Counted from the first letter of the stretch, positions 27,801 to 37,263 are shown. The stretch: DNA of 64,000 nt from Lysinibacillus sp. ZYM-1 (GCF_001308875.1 NZ_KQ465126.1:1-64000); one strand, 5' to 3'. Notes: generated by a model from the letters alone, not told the origin. Program-made: numbers and translations.

Positions 27801-29963
27801 AAGAGTAGTAGTCTCTTTGGTGTCGTTCCATTGATAGGTCTCATATTCAAAATCAGCATGCTCATCTAGTATTTGAATGAGTTGCTCCAACTTAGAGAAA
27901 AGCTTTTCTAGATCATATTGAAAGAACTTTTCAATGGGTGTAGATGTCTGTACATATAAAGGTACAAGCTGCTGCCAAGGTTCTTCACCATTCAGTTTGA
28001 TAGGGCTATTGGCGATGCTATCGTATGGAATAGGCGCATGTGGTGTATATAAGCCAAAGCCATTGCTTTCGTTATATTCTGGTACATCCCTAGTTACTAA
28101 TTGTTCGAGCAGTACTTGTTCATTTTTTGATACTTTTGGTAATAGGGAGCATAATGCCGTAATTTTTTCGCTTGCTAAGTCGTTGTCTTTAGAGGCTTCT
28201 AACAATAATTCAAGACCTCCAAGCCTCTTTAACTGCTTACTGTCTTTTATTAATCGTTCAGCACTTTGCAATATATGATCTTGTGGCTGAACTTTCAAGA
28301 GTGAAATAGCCTCTTTCCGTAGAGCACCAGATTTATTGGCTAAAAGATCCTCGATTTTTGCTATTTCTTCTTTGGTTGGTGTCAGAGCGTGTATTTTCTT
28401 TAACGCAAGAGAACGATTGATCGAGCTTCGATCTCTTAAAGAGTTAAATAGAAATTCACGTTGTCCTTGTGCAATTGGATCAAGACAATAAATATTCAGT
28501 AGGCCGATCCTACTTGATGGTGGATAGGCATCTGCATGTGTGATGATTCGTTTGAATAATGCCTCGTCCTGTAGATGATGGGCAAGAATAATTTGTGTTG
28601 AAATTAAGTCTTCGAATGACAAGTGTACAAAGACAAAAGATAGAGGTTTTCCTGTGATGGATATTCCATCTTTTGTTATTTCATTTTTTGCCCATTCAAG
28701 TTGTTCAAATAAAGGATATTCTACGCCCTGTAGCTGAGAATTTTCATTCATGAAGCTTTGAAGCGTTTTATCCCATTCATTATCTCTAGCATATTCACTA
28801 TTAATATAGTGATTGGCACGAAGGAAATTATCCCATGCAAAAGCAAATAGCTCGATATCTTTAGTTGATAAAATTAATTCCTTCACAAAAGGTGCTGTAA
28901 AGGAGATTTTTGATAGGTTTTTCAAAAAGGCCAGTGTTGTAAGCTGTATATGTTTATCCCGCTTTAAAAGATTGGCCAGCAGACCATCTAGCTTCGTATA
29001 ATCTTTTGTAGAGATCGCCCATAATGCGACGTAAATATCAATGGTACGTTCACTTTTTAGCAGCTGTTCGGTGAAGTTATCGTCTTCGATCGCTTGGATG
29101 GCTAAAGACAAAACTTCCTCCGTTATTTTTTGATTTTCAAAGCTACTATAGCCAAGTCCCATCCAGGTATCGACTGCTCGAATAACGGAGGAGAACCTTG
29201 TCAGTTGATGCTCCTGAATGAGCTTCATCATTTTGAGTTGTGCATCCAGATTACCATGGTCAATATTTTCTACAATCGCTTGTCGTAGCCCTTCTTGACG
29301 TGCAGCTGCTACTAATAATTTACCAAGTGCTTCATGCATACGACTATTGCTTGATTTGAAAATGCCACGAATGAGTGGGTGACCGAAAAAGCTACTATGA
29401 TGCTCATCAAATAAAATACTCTCCACTGCCTCTTCAATGAAAGAATTTTCTAGGGACAATTCTTCAGCCAGCAACTGCTCAAAGACATTAAAGCCCATTA
29501 CTTTGTCATTTTCATTTTTCAATACATAGGAGCTATAGTTTGGATAGGAACCATGCTCATATTGACTATGGTGAGTTAGTAAATCCTGCAGACTAATTTC
29601 CTCAAATGTCAGCATTTCTTCTATTAATTGCAAGCATTGAAAAAGATGATCTTGTACAGAATGAGCTGAACGAAACGAACGACGTAAAATACCAGTTTGG
29701 AACATCGTAGTATCATAACGTAATGCTAGTTTCTTAATCTGGAGTGCACGTTGTTGTGAAGAAAATAGAGTAAGAACCTCTAATAATGGACCGCTAAGTA
29801 ACTCTTCCAGTGATTGAACCTGCTGTGCTGCAATAAGCTGTTCAATGTCATGATCTCGATTGTCCATATATTTTAATAATGCTGCTGCTAGTGGCTGTAT
29901 AGTTGTTGGTGCGGTATCGATTATACTTTGAAAATGTGCTTTTTGTTCATGTGATAGTGTCAT
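24876..29963 (-). CDS. giant DUF4132-domain protein
   Basis: A 1695-residue cytoplasmic protein with no signal or membrane segment. The first two thirds are helical repeats of HEAT/ARM flavour (many Leu/Ala-rich helices). The C-terminal third carries the DUF4132 region, recognised by QPFKQVFRELYLI, RYAGHQVNPSQ and LLKTRGW (about 1390-1445), followed by a Val/Ile-rich terminal domain with HVGGVDPEASHSTVEMR. Homologues include E. coli YehI and MolR, whose locus also has MoxR-type ATPase and vWA genes; none are in this window. The ATG at 29963 is chosen because GGAGGG lies 7 bases upstream. It is the second gene of a two-gene operon. Molecular function unknown. Confidence 0.8.
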   Translation of the reverse strand: MTLSHEQKAHFQSIIDTAPTTIQPLAAALLKYMDNRDHDIEQLIAAQQVQSLEELLSGPLLEVLTLFSSQQRALQIKKLALRYDTTMFQTGILRRSFRSAHSVQDHLFQCLQLIEEMLTFEEISLQDLLTHHSQYEHGSYPNYSSYVLKNENDKVMGFNVFEQLLAEELSLENSFIEEAVESILFDEHHSSFFGHPLIRGIFKSSNSRMHEALGKLLVAAARQEGLRQAIVENIDHGNLDAQLKMMKLIQEHQLTRFSSVIRAVDTWMGLGYSSFENQKITEEVLSLAIQAIEDDNFTEQLLKSERTIDIYVALWAISTKDYTKLDGLLANLLKRDKHIQLTTLAFLKNLSKISFTAPFVKELILSTKDIELFAFAWDNFLRANHYINSEYARDNEWDKTLQSFMNENSQLQGVEYPLFEQLEWAKNEITKDGISITGKPLSFVFVHLSFEDLISTQIILAHHLQDEALFKRIITHADAYPPSSRIGLLNIYCLDPIAQGQREFLFNSLRDRSSINRSLALKKIHALTPTKEEIAKIEDLLANKSGALRKEAISLLKVQPQDHILQSAERLIKDSKQLKRLGGLELLLEASKDNDLASEKITALCSLLPKVSKNEQVLLEQLVTRDVPEYNESNGFGLYTPHAPIPYDSIANSPIKLNGEEPWQQLVPLYVQTSTPIEKFFQYDLEKLFSKLEQLIQILDEHADFEYETYQWNDTKETTTLGQKYSIVASKTDSQRHASLDAYPIPEVIVEWIKSSLFSSEDLAYFNFYNNLSEYPAAHDLSDAARLLIEPFFQYEEIKKYVTQFNSLKYRYTLQQIFSVLSQDIKNISGETILHKEATSLLERHAPAFNSFEQAVGIVLQLLKQIPADQWRVDVRDKGYYYYQSTSTIIDLDVIEAFVDRCLSDYATYGDYAKMLAINEELTKRMQKENYSPSLYDVSLFQYLDALKVGLLTQDHLYEAIFTNTLASEIFTEPSKLLERYQSFEDLTDFLAIREQAIDRILAIELKRGDTPTAVTKLASSISHFEGIDYFLQILQALDGEKLARGYIWQAETKKDVFSRLLTSCYPKKEETSLQLKEAWQNTEISKERLIEAMMYNQHWIDLVSEVIDWEGLKESAWYFIAHTTDSLSDYAKDQIALFSSITAEDFRDGAFDLAWFQSAYQTLGSKKFKLVYDAAKYASEGANHRRAQLYADTAIGTLSPKPLMKEIQEKRNKDKLRALGLIPLKNSDDKDALHRYQFIQQFLKESKQFGAQRRASEARAASIALENLARNAGDGEATRFTWRMELSAFNDIHHLFNAQSIEQITAHLQIEEDATVTIIVEKDGKQLKNIPAALKKHVDIVTLQEARKDLQEQYKRARPALEQAMALETVFSMEELINLLAHPILAPLLQKLIFISGEHVGMMTPEGLQVLSGNIVKLAPTTAFMIAHPYHLLESGQWRQWQAYMFEHKIQQPFKQVFRELYLINADEKGQKQSLRYAGHQVNPSQTVALLKTRGWQISYETGPRKVYYKENIVASLYAQADWFTPAEIEAPAIEGVYFYDRLTGKGIVLDDIPATIFSEVMRDMDLVVSVAHVGGVDPEASHSTVEMRSIIVEELAKLLKLSNVEMKRQHALIEGKLASYSLHLGSGVVHQIGGSMIPIIAVPSQHRGRIFLPMVDDDPRTAEIMSKLLLLSEDSKIKDPAILAHIRSYEQMR

Positions 29964-29976
29964 GAAAAATCCCTCC

Positions 29977-30396
29977 TTACCAAATGCGTCCTGCAAGCAT
30001 TGTTAGTTTAATAAATGTAAAAACATCGTCTTCCTGTACGGTTAGTGGTGAAGTAAGCGAATCTATGGACTCCTCATTGTGAAGTACTAAGAAAAGCTCA
30101 TCTTGAAAAGCTTGAAGCATTGTAGAGATCGCTTGGTCAACTGATTGGCATGAATCGTTCTTTTTCTCTTCAAAATGTACTTTGCCATACTGAGCTGCAT
30201 CTTCTAATTGCTGATCGGTTAAATAAAGATGAAGTGGCGTATCTACCATTTTATCGTTATATTGTTGTACCTGTTGTGTGACAAGCTGATTAAGTAAATC
30301 TTGTAAAGTTATGACAGGCTCTTCGATAAAAAAAGGAATTTGTTGAAGCGTACGTGATTTCTTACCGATTGCTTTTTGTTGGTAAAATAAACGCAA
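29977..30396 (-). CDS. small partner of DUF4132 protein, unknown
   Basis: A 139-residue soluble protein, acidic and Gln-rich, starting at TTG 7 bases behind AAGGAGG. It begins MRLFYQQKAIGKKSRTLQQ and has a helical middle (LQDLLNQLVTQQVQQYND) and a C-terminal strand-rich end (DDVFTFIKLTMLAGRIW). I do not recognise a family. It ends 13 bases before the DUF4132 start, so the two should be made together; it may be a subunit or regulator of that protein. Confidence 0.65.
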   Translation of the reverse strand: MRLFYQQKAIGKKSRTLQQIPFFIEEPVITLQDLLNQLVTQQVQQYNDKMVDTPLHLYLTDQQLEDAAQYGKVHFEEKKNDSCQSVDQAISTMLQAFQDELFLVLHNEESIDSLTSPLTVQEDDVFTFIKLTMLAGRIW

Positions 30397-30493
30397 TCTA
30401 ACACCTCCTTACAATAATCTCATTATACAAGAGTGTGAACTATGAAAAGAATAAGGCATATGACGCGAGTTGCGTAAAATATTTTGGGAAATG

Positions 30494-30521
30494 TGTAACG
30501 AAAAATAGCTTGCAACGACTT
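30494..30521 (+). promoter_or_regulatory. ECF-sigma-type promoter
   Basis: TGTAAC-N16-CGACTT matches the AAC / CG pattern and spacing of promoters read by ECF sigma factors such as SigW or SigV, placed in front of the broken sigma gene. Confidence 0.55.
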
Positions 30522-30550
30522 ATTTGTAAGGTAGAAAGTGGGGTGAAGTT

Positions 30551-30759
30551 TTGCCAAAGATATATTAGAAGTAGAACGTTTGTACGATTTTTATCATCGA
30601 GATGCGTATCATTTTGCGCTTTATTATACAAAAAGTAGGGAAGAAGCGGAGGATATTACGCAAGAAATATTTTTCAAGGTGCTTAAACAATTCAACCGTT
30701 ATAAGAATGAAGATAAAGTAAAAACTTGGATTTTATCTATTGCATGTAATAGGCAGTAG
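30551..30759 (+). pseudogene. truncated ECF sigma factor
   Basis: The frame from 30553 encodes 68 residues (AKDILEVERLYDFYHRDAY, then TKSREEAEDITQEIF and KTWILSIACNRQ) that are the region 2 of an ECF RNA polymerase sigma factor. It is broken at both ends: the likely TTG start at 30551 is one base out of frame with the rest, and a stop follows CNRQ so the linker and DNA-binding region 4 are missing. No anti-sigma gene is next to it. The ECF-type promoter upstream is still recognisable, so this is a recent relic. Confidence 0.75.
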
Positions 30760-30808
30760 ATATACATAGAAAGAACGTGTCAAAAAACTGTAAACAACAT
30801 AAAAACAG

Positions 30809-30845
30809 AAAATCCATTCGCTGTAAATGCGATGGATTTTTTTGT
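30809..30845 (+). terminator. terminator behind sigma-factor relic
   Basis: AAATCCATTCGC / GCGATGGATTT followed by TTTTT. It isolates sleL from the relic upstream. Confidence 0.8.
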
Positions 30846-30926
30846 GGTTTATTGAAAGACATCTTTCCTTTTCCTATTTCATAAGCTTTATAGGTATGAT
30901 TTATCAAGCTAAAAGGAGGTAAAATC

Positions 30927-32216
30927 ATTCAAATACATGTTGTACGTGCTGGTGAGTCTTTATGGGGTATTGCGCAGGCATATGGTACTACAGTTCAAAG
31001 TATTGTAGATGCCAATCAAATTCCAGAGCCAAATCGTTTAGTTGTGGGGCAAGCTCTTGTGATTCCGATTGTTGGAAGTTTTTATTATGTACAGCCAGGG
31101 GATAGCTTATGGTCAATTGGACAACGTTTCGGTATTAATTATGTAACACTTGCCCAAGTAAATGGTATTAATCCGAATCAACCATTAGCTGTGGGGATGA
31201 GATTATATATTCCGCAACCACCAAAAACAAGAGCAGAAACATTAGCATACTTAGAGCCGAGAGGTACATCTGTTAGTGAGGTGCTTTTGGATCAAGCTAG
31301 AGAAGCGGGCCCCTATTTAACATATTTAGCTTTATTTAGCTATGAGGCCAGACGAGATGGCACCTTACAGAGACCGCCAAGCCAAGGGGTGACACAAATT
31401 GCAGATGATACTGGGGCTTCCCTTGCGATGGTCGTTTCGAATCTGGAGAATTTTAGTTTTAGTGGAGATCTAGCGAGAGACATTTTTCAAAGTACAGCTG
31501 TCCAGGATATACTCTTTGATAACATTCTTGCGGAAGCTAGAAGACTAGGGGACGTTAAGGATATCCATTTTGATTTCGAAAATTTACCAGGTGATCAACG
31601 ACAAGCCTATAACAATTTTTTAAGAAGAGCTGTAGAAAAATTCCATGCTCAAGGATACACAGTATCTACTGCATTAGCTCCAAAAACAAGTGCGGGTGAG
31701 CGAGGTCCATGGACAGAGGCACATGATTATAAGGCACATGGAGAAATAGTAGACTTTGTGTTACTGATGACCTATGAATGGGGTTATTCAGCAGGGCCAC
31801 CAATGGCCGTTTCCCCTCTTCCCGAAGTAGAGGCTGTTGTAAAATATGCACTTAGTGAAATACCTGCAAGTAAAATTATGCTGGGACAAAATTTATATGG
31901 TTATGATTGGACGTTACCATTTGTTCAGGGTGGGCCTAATGCAGAAGCACTGAGTCCACAAAGAGCCATTGAAATTGCTAAACGTTATAATGCGGCTATT
32001 CAGTATGATTGGAGAGCACAAGCACCATTTTTTGAATATTATGATGAACAAGGTCGGGCACATATTGTATGGTTTGAAGATGCAAGATCCATTCAAGCTA
32101 AATTCAATCTTGTCAAACAGAATAATCTTCGTGGCATTGGCTATTGGAAATTAGGACTACCCTTCCCTCAGAATTGGCTATTAATTGGTGCTAATTTTAA
32201 CGTAGTGAAGAAATAA
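30927..32216 (+). CDS. sleL: spore cortex hydrolase SleL/YaaH (2 LysM + GH18)
   Basis: A glycoside hydrolase 18 family protein that acts on spore cortex fragments. It has 429 residues: LysM 1 (about 3-48, HVVRAGESLWGIAQAYG), LysM 2 (about 53-97, YYVQPGDSLWSIGQRFG) and a GH18 barrel with catalytic-site stretch DIHFDFENL and LMTYEWGYSAGPP. No ATG, GTG or TTG is available before the first LysM: between the in-frame TGA at 30897 and residue 2 the only candidates are ATC (30924) and ATT (30927). ATT lies 7 bases behind AAAGGAGG. The first normal start, GTG at 31044, would delete LysM 1. The 429-residue length matches B. subtilis YaaH (427). Confidence 0.88.
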   Translation: MQIHVVRAGESLWGIAQAYGTTVQSIVDANQIPEPNRLVVGQALVIPIVGSFYYVQPGDSLWSIGQRFGINYVTLAQVNGINPNQPLAVGMRLYIPQPPKTRAETLAYLEPRGTSVSEVLLDQAREAGPYLTYLALFSYEARRDGTLQRPPSQGVTQIADDTGASLAMVVSNLENFSFSGDLARDIFQSTAVQDILFDNILAEARRLGDVKDIHFDFENLPGDQRQAYNNFLRRAVEKFHAQGYTVSTALAPKTSAGERGPWTEAHDYKAHGEIVDFVLLMTYEWGYSAGPPMAVSPLPEVEAVVKYALSEIPASKIMLGQNLYGYDWTLPFVQGGPNAEALSPQRAIEIAKRYNAAIQYDWRAQAPFFEYYDEQGRAHIVWFEDARSIQAKFNLVKQNNLRGIGYWKLGLPFPQNWLLIGANFNVVKK

Positions 32217-32306
32217 TCCAATATATAGTAATGCTGGTGATATTGTGTACCTTATTCTAGGTAGTTGTATTATAATTATGGTAAATATTTTTTTAGGAGG
32301 ATTATA

Positions 32307-34526
32307 TTGGTTAAATTTAAAAACTTAGGAATCATCTTAACATCTACAGCTTTCACAGTTAGTTTATTTTCACCAGTCTCCCAAGCATCAGCAAATGAAA
32401 AGGTAGCTTCAGAGAGAATTGAAATTCAAGTTGCTTCAACGGATACAAAAGTCTCAAAAAGTACGCTTATTAAAAAAATACACGAGATTTTCCCAGGGAA
32501 ATTTGATTTTGTAAAAGATACTGATTTTCATATAGGGACAGGGCATTACTTTAGTGACGATAAAACCATTCGATACGACCTTAGCTTTAATAAAACAGTA
32601 AATGGTAGGGATATCCATGGAAGTTTTACATTTAAGGGAGATAGCTTGGAGCTGGAAAGTTTCTATTACGAACCTGCGAATAAAGAAGAAGCTATGTATC
32701 CAGCAAAGTATTCTGAGACGGAGGCCCAAACAATTGCCGATGATTTCTTAAAAAAGATTCCGAATACTGCAGGATATAAGCTCCAAGAGGATGATTTTGA
32801 CTATTATTTCAATTCTTCTAGGCCTTTATCAGAACCAATAAGATATTCATTTGTGTATGCACCGACACATGATAATATACCGATTGCAAATTATCGAATT
32901 TCCATTGATGTACTTGCAAATGGTGAGATTGCTAGTTTCTATCGCTATTCTGATTCTATTAGTCAGGCAACATTTGATCGTGTTGATCAGAAAAAGAATG
33001 AATCAGATGTACTCGCTCAACTACGTGAAAATTTATCGGTAGAATTACGTTATGTAATAGACTATGACTTTGAAACTGGTAAACAATTTGCAAAGCTAGT
33101 CTATGTACCATCTTCAGGTCTTAATGGGGTACATGCACTTTCTGGTCAATGGCAATCTGCAAATGGCTTCACATCACAGGTGCCATTGACTAAAAAAGTA
33201 GAAAAACTCTCTGCTCAGCCATTGGGACCACGTAAGAATGGAATAACAATCGCAGAAGCTGAGGAATTAGCTAAAGCGATGATAAAAACGGATTCAAATA
33301 ATAACGCAAAATTAGAAATAAGTATGGTTGATGAGAGAGAAAATGAAAATGGTGAGACTATTTATTCTATCCACTATTCATATTCGTATAAAAATAGTAG
33401 TGTTGGTACCTCTTTAGAAATAAAGAAAGCAACTGGAGAAGTGATTCACTACAATGATATAAGCAAGGAATACTCAACATCAGATAATGAGGGGGTCAAA
33501 ATTTCTAGTGAAGCTGCATTAACAAAGGCAATTGGATACTTAAAAGAATATGCCCCTTCGTACTTACATGAGTATTCTAAACCAATTGATGAAGTGGAAA
33601 TAAATGAATACAATGATGACTATAATTTCACATTCCCACGCATTGTCAATGGGATTCCGGTTAGTGGTGATGGGTTAATGGTTGCTATAGGTCCAGATGG
33701 TTCTCTACGTTCACTATATATTAGTAGCCAAGCTATTAAAAACTGGCCATCTCCAAATAAGACGTTTTCTAATGAGCAAGCAAAAGAGTCATATAGTAAG
33801 GCTCTAAATGTTCAATTACAATATGTGAAGCAAAATAGTAAAGATAAAAAACATTTCAATTTAGTCTATACACCTATTTTTGACGATAGCCAATTTAATC
33901 AAATTGATGCGACGACAGGTGAATGGTTAAAACCAGTAGATGAGTCGAAAGAAAAGTTTGTGATCTCCCATCCAACAGCTGCTAATGAGTTGAATTATCT
34001 ACTGAAGCAAAATATTTTAGACGTAAAGGATCCTGCAAACTTTAATGCGGATCAAGCTGTGACAAAAGGGGAAGCATTGAAAATTTTACTGAAATCAGTA
34101 TCATATGGCTATTTTGGTAATGGTGATGGAGAAAAGCAATCCTTCAACAATATTGATAAAAATCATCCATTATATGGAGTTGTTGAACAAGCAGTAAGAA
34201 TGGGGATTTTACAGCCAGCCAATCAATTCGATGTGGATGCAACTTTGACTCGCCAAGAGCTAGCAATATGGTCAGTAATAGTATTGCAATTGGATAACGT
34301 GGCGAAGTATAAGGATATTTATAAATTAAACTTTGCTGATGCAGCTTCTATTGATCCGGCATATACAGGTTATATAGCGATCGCAAGTGGTATGGGTCTG
34401 ATCGACGCACAGCAAAATAATTTTAATGCTACTAAGAGTGTGTCCTATGCAGATTTGGCTGTCTCAACAGTCCGTTTAGCAAAAGCAGTTCAAGAAAATA
34501 AAGGCGATAGAAACTTCTACTATTAG
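32307..34526 (+). CDS. secreted YcdB/PepSY-like protein with SLH domains
   Basis: A 739-residue exported protein starting at TTG 6 bases behind AGGAGG. The signal peptide (about 1-30) ends near SQASANE. Two or more repeated blocks of 150-200 residues resemble YcdB/YcdC (PepSY-like) domains, for example EAQTIADDFLKKIPNTAGY and EAALTKAIGYLKEYAPSYL. The C-terminus (about 560-739) has S-layer-homology repeats (FNADQAVTKGEALKILLK, FDVDATLTRQELAIW, FNATKSVSYADLAVSTVRL) for attachment to cell-wall polymer. Function unknown. It is a single gene with its own terminator. Confidence 0.85.
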   Translation: MVKFKNLGIILTSTAFTVSLFSPVSQASANEKVASERIEIQVASTDTKVSKSTLIKKIHEIFPGKFDFVKDTDFHIGTGHYFSDDKTIRYDLSFNKTVNGRDIHGSFTFKGDSLELESFYYEPANKEEAMYPAKYSETEAQTIADDFLKKIPNTAGYKLQEDDFDYYFNSSRPLSEPIRYSFVYAPTHDNIPIANYRISIDVLANGEIASFYRYSDSISQATFDRVDQKKNESDVLAQLRENLSVELRYVIDYDFETGKQFAKLVYVPSSGLNGVHALSGQWQSANGFTSQVPLTKKVEKLSAQPLGPRKNGITIAEAEELAKAMIKTDSNNNAKLEISMVDERENENGETIYSIHYSYSYKNSSVGTSLEIKKATGEVIHYNDISKEYSTSDNEGVKISSEAALTKAIGYLKEYAPSYLHEYSKPIDEVEINEYNDDYNFTFPRIVNGIPVSGDGLMVAIGPDGSLRSLYISSQAIKNWPSPNKTFSNEQAKESYSKALNVQLQYVKQNSKDKKHFNLVYTPIFDDSQFNQIDATTGEWLKPVDESKEKFVISHPTAANELNYLLKQNILDVKDPANFNADQAVTKGEALKILLKSVSYGYFGNGDGEKQSFNNIDKNHPLYGVVEQAVRMGILQPANQFDVDATLTRQELAIWSVIVLQLDNVAKYKDIYKLNFADAASIDPAYTGYIAIASGMGLIDAQQNNFNATKSVSYADLAVSTVRLAKAVQENKGDRNFYY

Positions 34527-34542
34527 TTTACATGAATAATTG

Positions 34543-34576
34543 TAAGGACATTTCCTCATTGAAGGAAATGTCCTTT
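34543..34576 (+). terminator. terminator of SLH gene
   Basis: AAGGACATTTCCT / AGGAAATGTCCTT followed by TTT. Confidence 0.85.
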
Positions 34577-34635
34577 TTAGGTTAGTTTGGGGTTGAATAG
34601 GGAAGTAATATGGAATGAAAGGAGTGTACAATCGT

Positions 34636-35100
34636 ATGAAATTAAAATCATTTTTAGCGATTTCTTTAATGACGGCTATTCTTTATGGCTGTAATAAGGA
34701 TGAAGTAAAAGATGTACCTGCTAATGCACCAGCTGATCAGAATGCTACACAACAGACTGGCGATACGCCAACTGACCAAACGACATTCAACTTTTTAGAG
34801 TTTTCTTTGGATGTTGATTATTCCGCTACGGAGTCATATGAGGTGGAGTATGAAGACAAAAAATCGGGAATCTCAGCGAAGTTACAGGATGATCGGAAAA
34901 ATGTAAAGTTACAAGGTAATGAAGCCTATACAAAATTAGAGCCGTTATTTAAACAGCTGAATTTTGATTCTACAACACCGAATGATGAAGTGATTGATCA
35001 AGTAATCAACGTTTTTAATATTGAAGATAACTATCAGTCCATTGAGGTTGAAGTAGAGTTTATTGATGGAAATGAAAAGGAATTTAAACGACTTCCATAA
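34636..35100 (+). CDS. YusW-like lipoprotein
   Basis: A 154-residue lipoprotein. From the ATG at 34636 the signal MKLKSFLAISLMTAILYGC puts the lipid Cys at 19; an ATG seven codons upstream has a poorer ribosome site. A Thr/Gln/Pro-rich linker (about 25-55) is followed by a domain (FLEFSLDVDYSATESYEVE, ending IEVEVEFIDGNEKEF) that resembles the YusW family. Function unknown. It ends at a terminator shared with the convergent catalase gene. Confidence 0.75.
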   Translation: MKLKSFLAISLMTAILYGCNKDEVKDVPANAPADQNATQQTGDTPTDQTTFNFLEFSLDVDYSATESYEVEYEDKKSGISAKLQDDRKNVKLQGNEAYTKLEPLFKQLNFDSTTPNDEVIDQVINVFNIEDNYQSIEVEVEFIDGNEKEFKRLP

Positions 35101-35108
35101 ATGAGATG

Positions 35109-35142
35109 AGCCAGCTAAAACAAAAAGCGTTAGCTGGCTTTT
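35109..35142. terminator. bidirectional terminator, yusW-like / catalase
   Basis: AGCCAGCTAA / TTAGCTGGCT with T-rich ends between convergent genes. Confidence 0.8.
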
Positions 35143-35155
35143 AAATTCATGAACC

Positions 35156-37141
35156 TTACCGTTCCCAATGTCGATGTTTAGAAAGGGAATGAATAAATGA
35201 ATTTAGATTATTTGCAACGCCATCTTTATTGGCGATATGCTGTAAAAACGATACATTTTCAGCATAGCCTATTGTTTTAAAATGCTGGTAGGCTTCTTGA
35301 AAAAATTGTTCTGCTTTAGCTTGTTGATAGGAATCATGGAAAGATCCAGTCACATAAACTCCATCATAAAGTGAGGAAGAAGCGGTGGCAAATGTTTCAT
35401 GAATTTCATAGCCATTTAGTATGCCCTGTTTTGTACTAATCAGTTCCACTACTATATTTTTGCTCAAGAGTGTAGCAATCAGCTCATTTAGGTTTTCTTC
35501 GGTATTTTCTGCTACAATTACTGCTACTTTTAAAGTTTTGACACTTTCTACAGCATTGATGACTTGACTAACAGCAGGGGAAGTTTGAGTAATATGAGGT
35601 ACCTCTACTTGTACTGGCGGTACTATACCGATAGTATCAGCAATTGCTGTTGCAAGCGTATGACTGACATGAGCTAACATATCAACAACTTGTTTTCGAA
35701 TTGCTTTGTTTTTTACTTTTCCAAGTTCGAAGCAAAAAGCATTAATGATATGCTTTTTCTCAACATCTGTCACACTCAGCCAGAATAATCGGGCTTGTGT
35801 AAAATGGTCTTTGAAACTATCACTACGTGCACGTACCTTATGTCCCTCTATTTTTTCCTCATAATGAGTATAGCCTCCATCTGCTTCAGAGATGGGGGAC
35901 GGTGTGTTATCAGCTAAGGAATTATTATGGTAGCTAACTTGCCCGACATTAATCGTTTGTCGACCATAACCATCTCGTTGATTATTATGGAAAGGACAAA
36001 TAGGTTTATTTATAGGGATTTCGTGGAAGTTTGGGCCTCCAAGTCGTATTAACTGCGTATCTGTATAGGAGAATAAGCGGCCTTGTAATAAAGGATCATT
36101 AGAAAAATCAATGCCAGGTACAACATGACCTACATGAAATGCAGCTTGTTCTGTTTCAGCAAAGAAGTTGTCCACGTTTTTGTTAAGTGTCATTTTACCA
36201 AGGATACGGACAGGAACTTCTTCCTCAGGCCATATTTTCGTAGCATCGAGAATATCAAAACTATAATTAAATTCATCTTCAACCGGAATAAGTTGCACGC
36301 CAAGCTCCCACTCTGGGAAATCACCTCGTTCGATCGATTCCCATAAATCTCTGCGGTGGAAATCAGGATCTTTCCCAGCGATGATCTGCGCCTCATCCCA
36401 AACTAGTGATTTAACTCCAAGCGTCGGTTTCCAATGAAACTTAACAAAGTGGGCCTTCCTTTCATCATTGATGAAACGATAGGTATTAACGCCGAAACCT
36501 TCCATCATTCGATAGCTTCGTGGAATCGATCTATCCGACATATGCCACATAACCATATGGGCAGATTCCTGATTGTTCGCAATGAAATCCCAAAATGTAT
36601 CATGGGCACTTTGAGCTTGGGGAATTTCATTATTTGGTTCGGGCTTTACTGCGTGTACAAAATCTGGAAATTTAATAGCGTCTTGTATAAAAAATACAGG
36701 TATATTATTTCCGACTAAATCATAATTACCTTCCTGTGTATAAAATTTTGTAGCGAAACCACGTGCATCACGAACAGTGTCGGCAGAGCCCCTTGAGCCC
36801 GCAACAGTGGAGAAACGAACAAAGACAGGTGTTTTCGTTCCTTTCCCATTTAAAAATTGTGCTTTTGTAATATTGCTTGCACATTCATAGGTTTCAAAAA
36901 TTCCATGTGCTGCTGATCCACGTGCATGCACCACTCTTTCAGGAATACGTTCATGATCAAAATGCGTCATTTTTTCGCGAAAATGAAAATCCTCCAGTAA
37001 AGTTGGGCCACGATCGCCAGCTTTTAGAGAATGTTCATCTTCAGCTATTTTTAATCCTTGATTGGTTGTGAGAGACTGATTTTTATCACTTACTCGGAAT
37101 GCTTCTAGTTGTTGTTGTTTTTGATTGACATCTTTTTTCAT
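35156..37141 (-). CDS. katE: large-subunit catalase (HPII type)
   Basis: A heme catalase of 661 residues that degrades hydrogen peroxide. The distal His is His72 in [11 protein letters not shown], with the Asn in GNNIPVFF, and the heme-ligand Tyr in RLFSYTDTQ. Beyond about residue 525 there is the extra flavodoxin/DJ-1-like domain typical of the long catalase clade ([18 protein letters not shown]). AAAGGAGGATT precedes the ATG. It is divergent from mhqR but has no clear PerR box that I can see. The size agrees with B. subtilis KatE/KatX-type enzymes. Confidence 0.94.
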   Translation of the reverse strand: MKKDVNQKQQQLEAFRVSDKNQSLTTNQGLKIAEDEHSLKAGDRGPTLLEDFHFREKMTHFDHERIPERVVHARGSAAHGIFETYECASNITKAQFLNGKGTKTPVFVRFSTVAGSRGSADTVRDARGFATKFYTQEGNYDLVGNNIPVFFIQDAIKFPDFVHAVKPEPNNEIPQAQSAHDTFWDFIANNQESAHMVMWHMSDRSIPRSYRMMEGFGVNTYRFINDERKAHFVKFHWKPTLGVKSLVWDEAQIIAGKDPDFHRRDLWESIERGDFPEWELGVQLIPVEDEFNYSFDILDATKIWPEEEVPVRILGKMTLNKNVDNFFAETEQAAFHVGHVVPGIDFSNDPLLQGRLFSYTDTQLIRLGGPNFHEIPINKPICPFHNNQRDGYGRQTINVGQVSYHNNSLADNTPSPISEADGGYTHYEEKIEGHKVRARSDSFKDHFTQARLFWLSVTDVEKKHIINAFCFELGKVKNKAIRKQVVDMLAHVSHTLATAIADTIGIVPPVQVEVPHITQTSPAVSQVINAVESVKTLKVAVIVAENTEENLNELIATLLSKNIVVELISTKQGILNGYEIHETFATASSSLYDGVYVTGSFHDSYQQAKAEQFFQEAYQHFKTIGYAENVSFLQHIANKDGVANNLNSFIHSLSKHRHWER

Positions 37142-37263
37142 TTAGAATCCTCCTTTATAAGTTACAATTACTTTCTACCCGCGGAAGAAGTTCACAAACA
37201 TTTGCAGCTAAAATGAAAATACGAAACAAAATGATTGCTGATCAAAAATGAATGTGGTATTAT

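Noticed and set aside
37145-37200. Possible PerR box upstream of the catalase gene
   Set aside because: TTATAAGTTACAATTA deviates at several positions from TTATAATNATTATAA.
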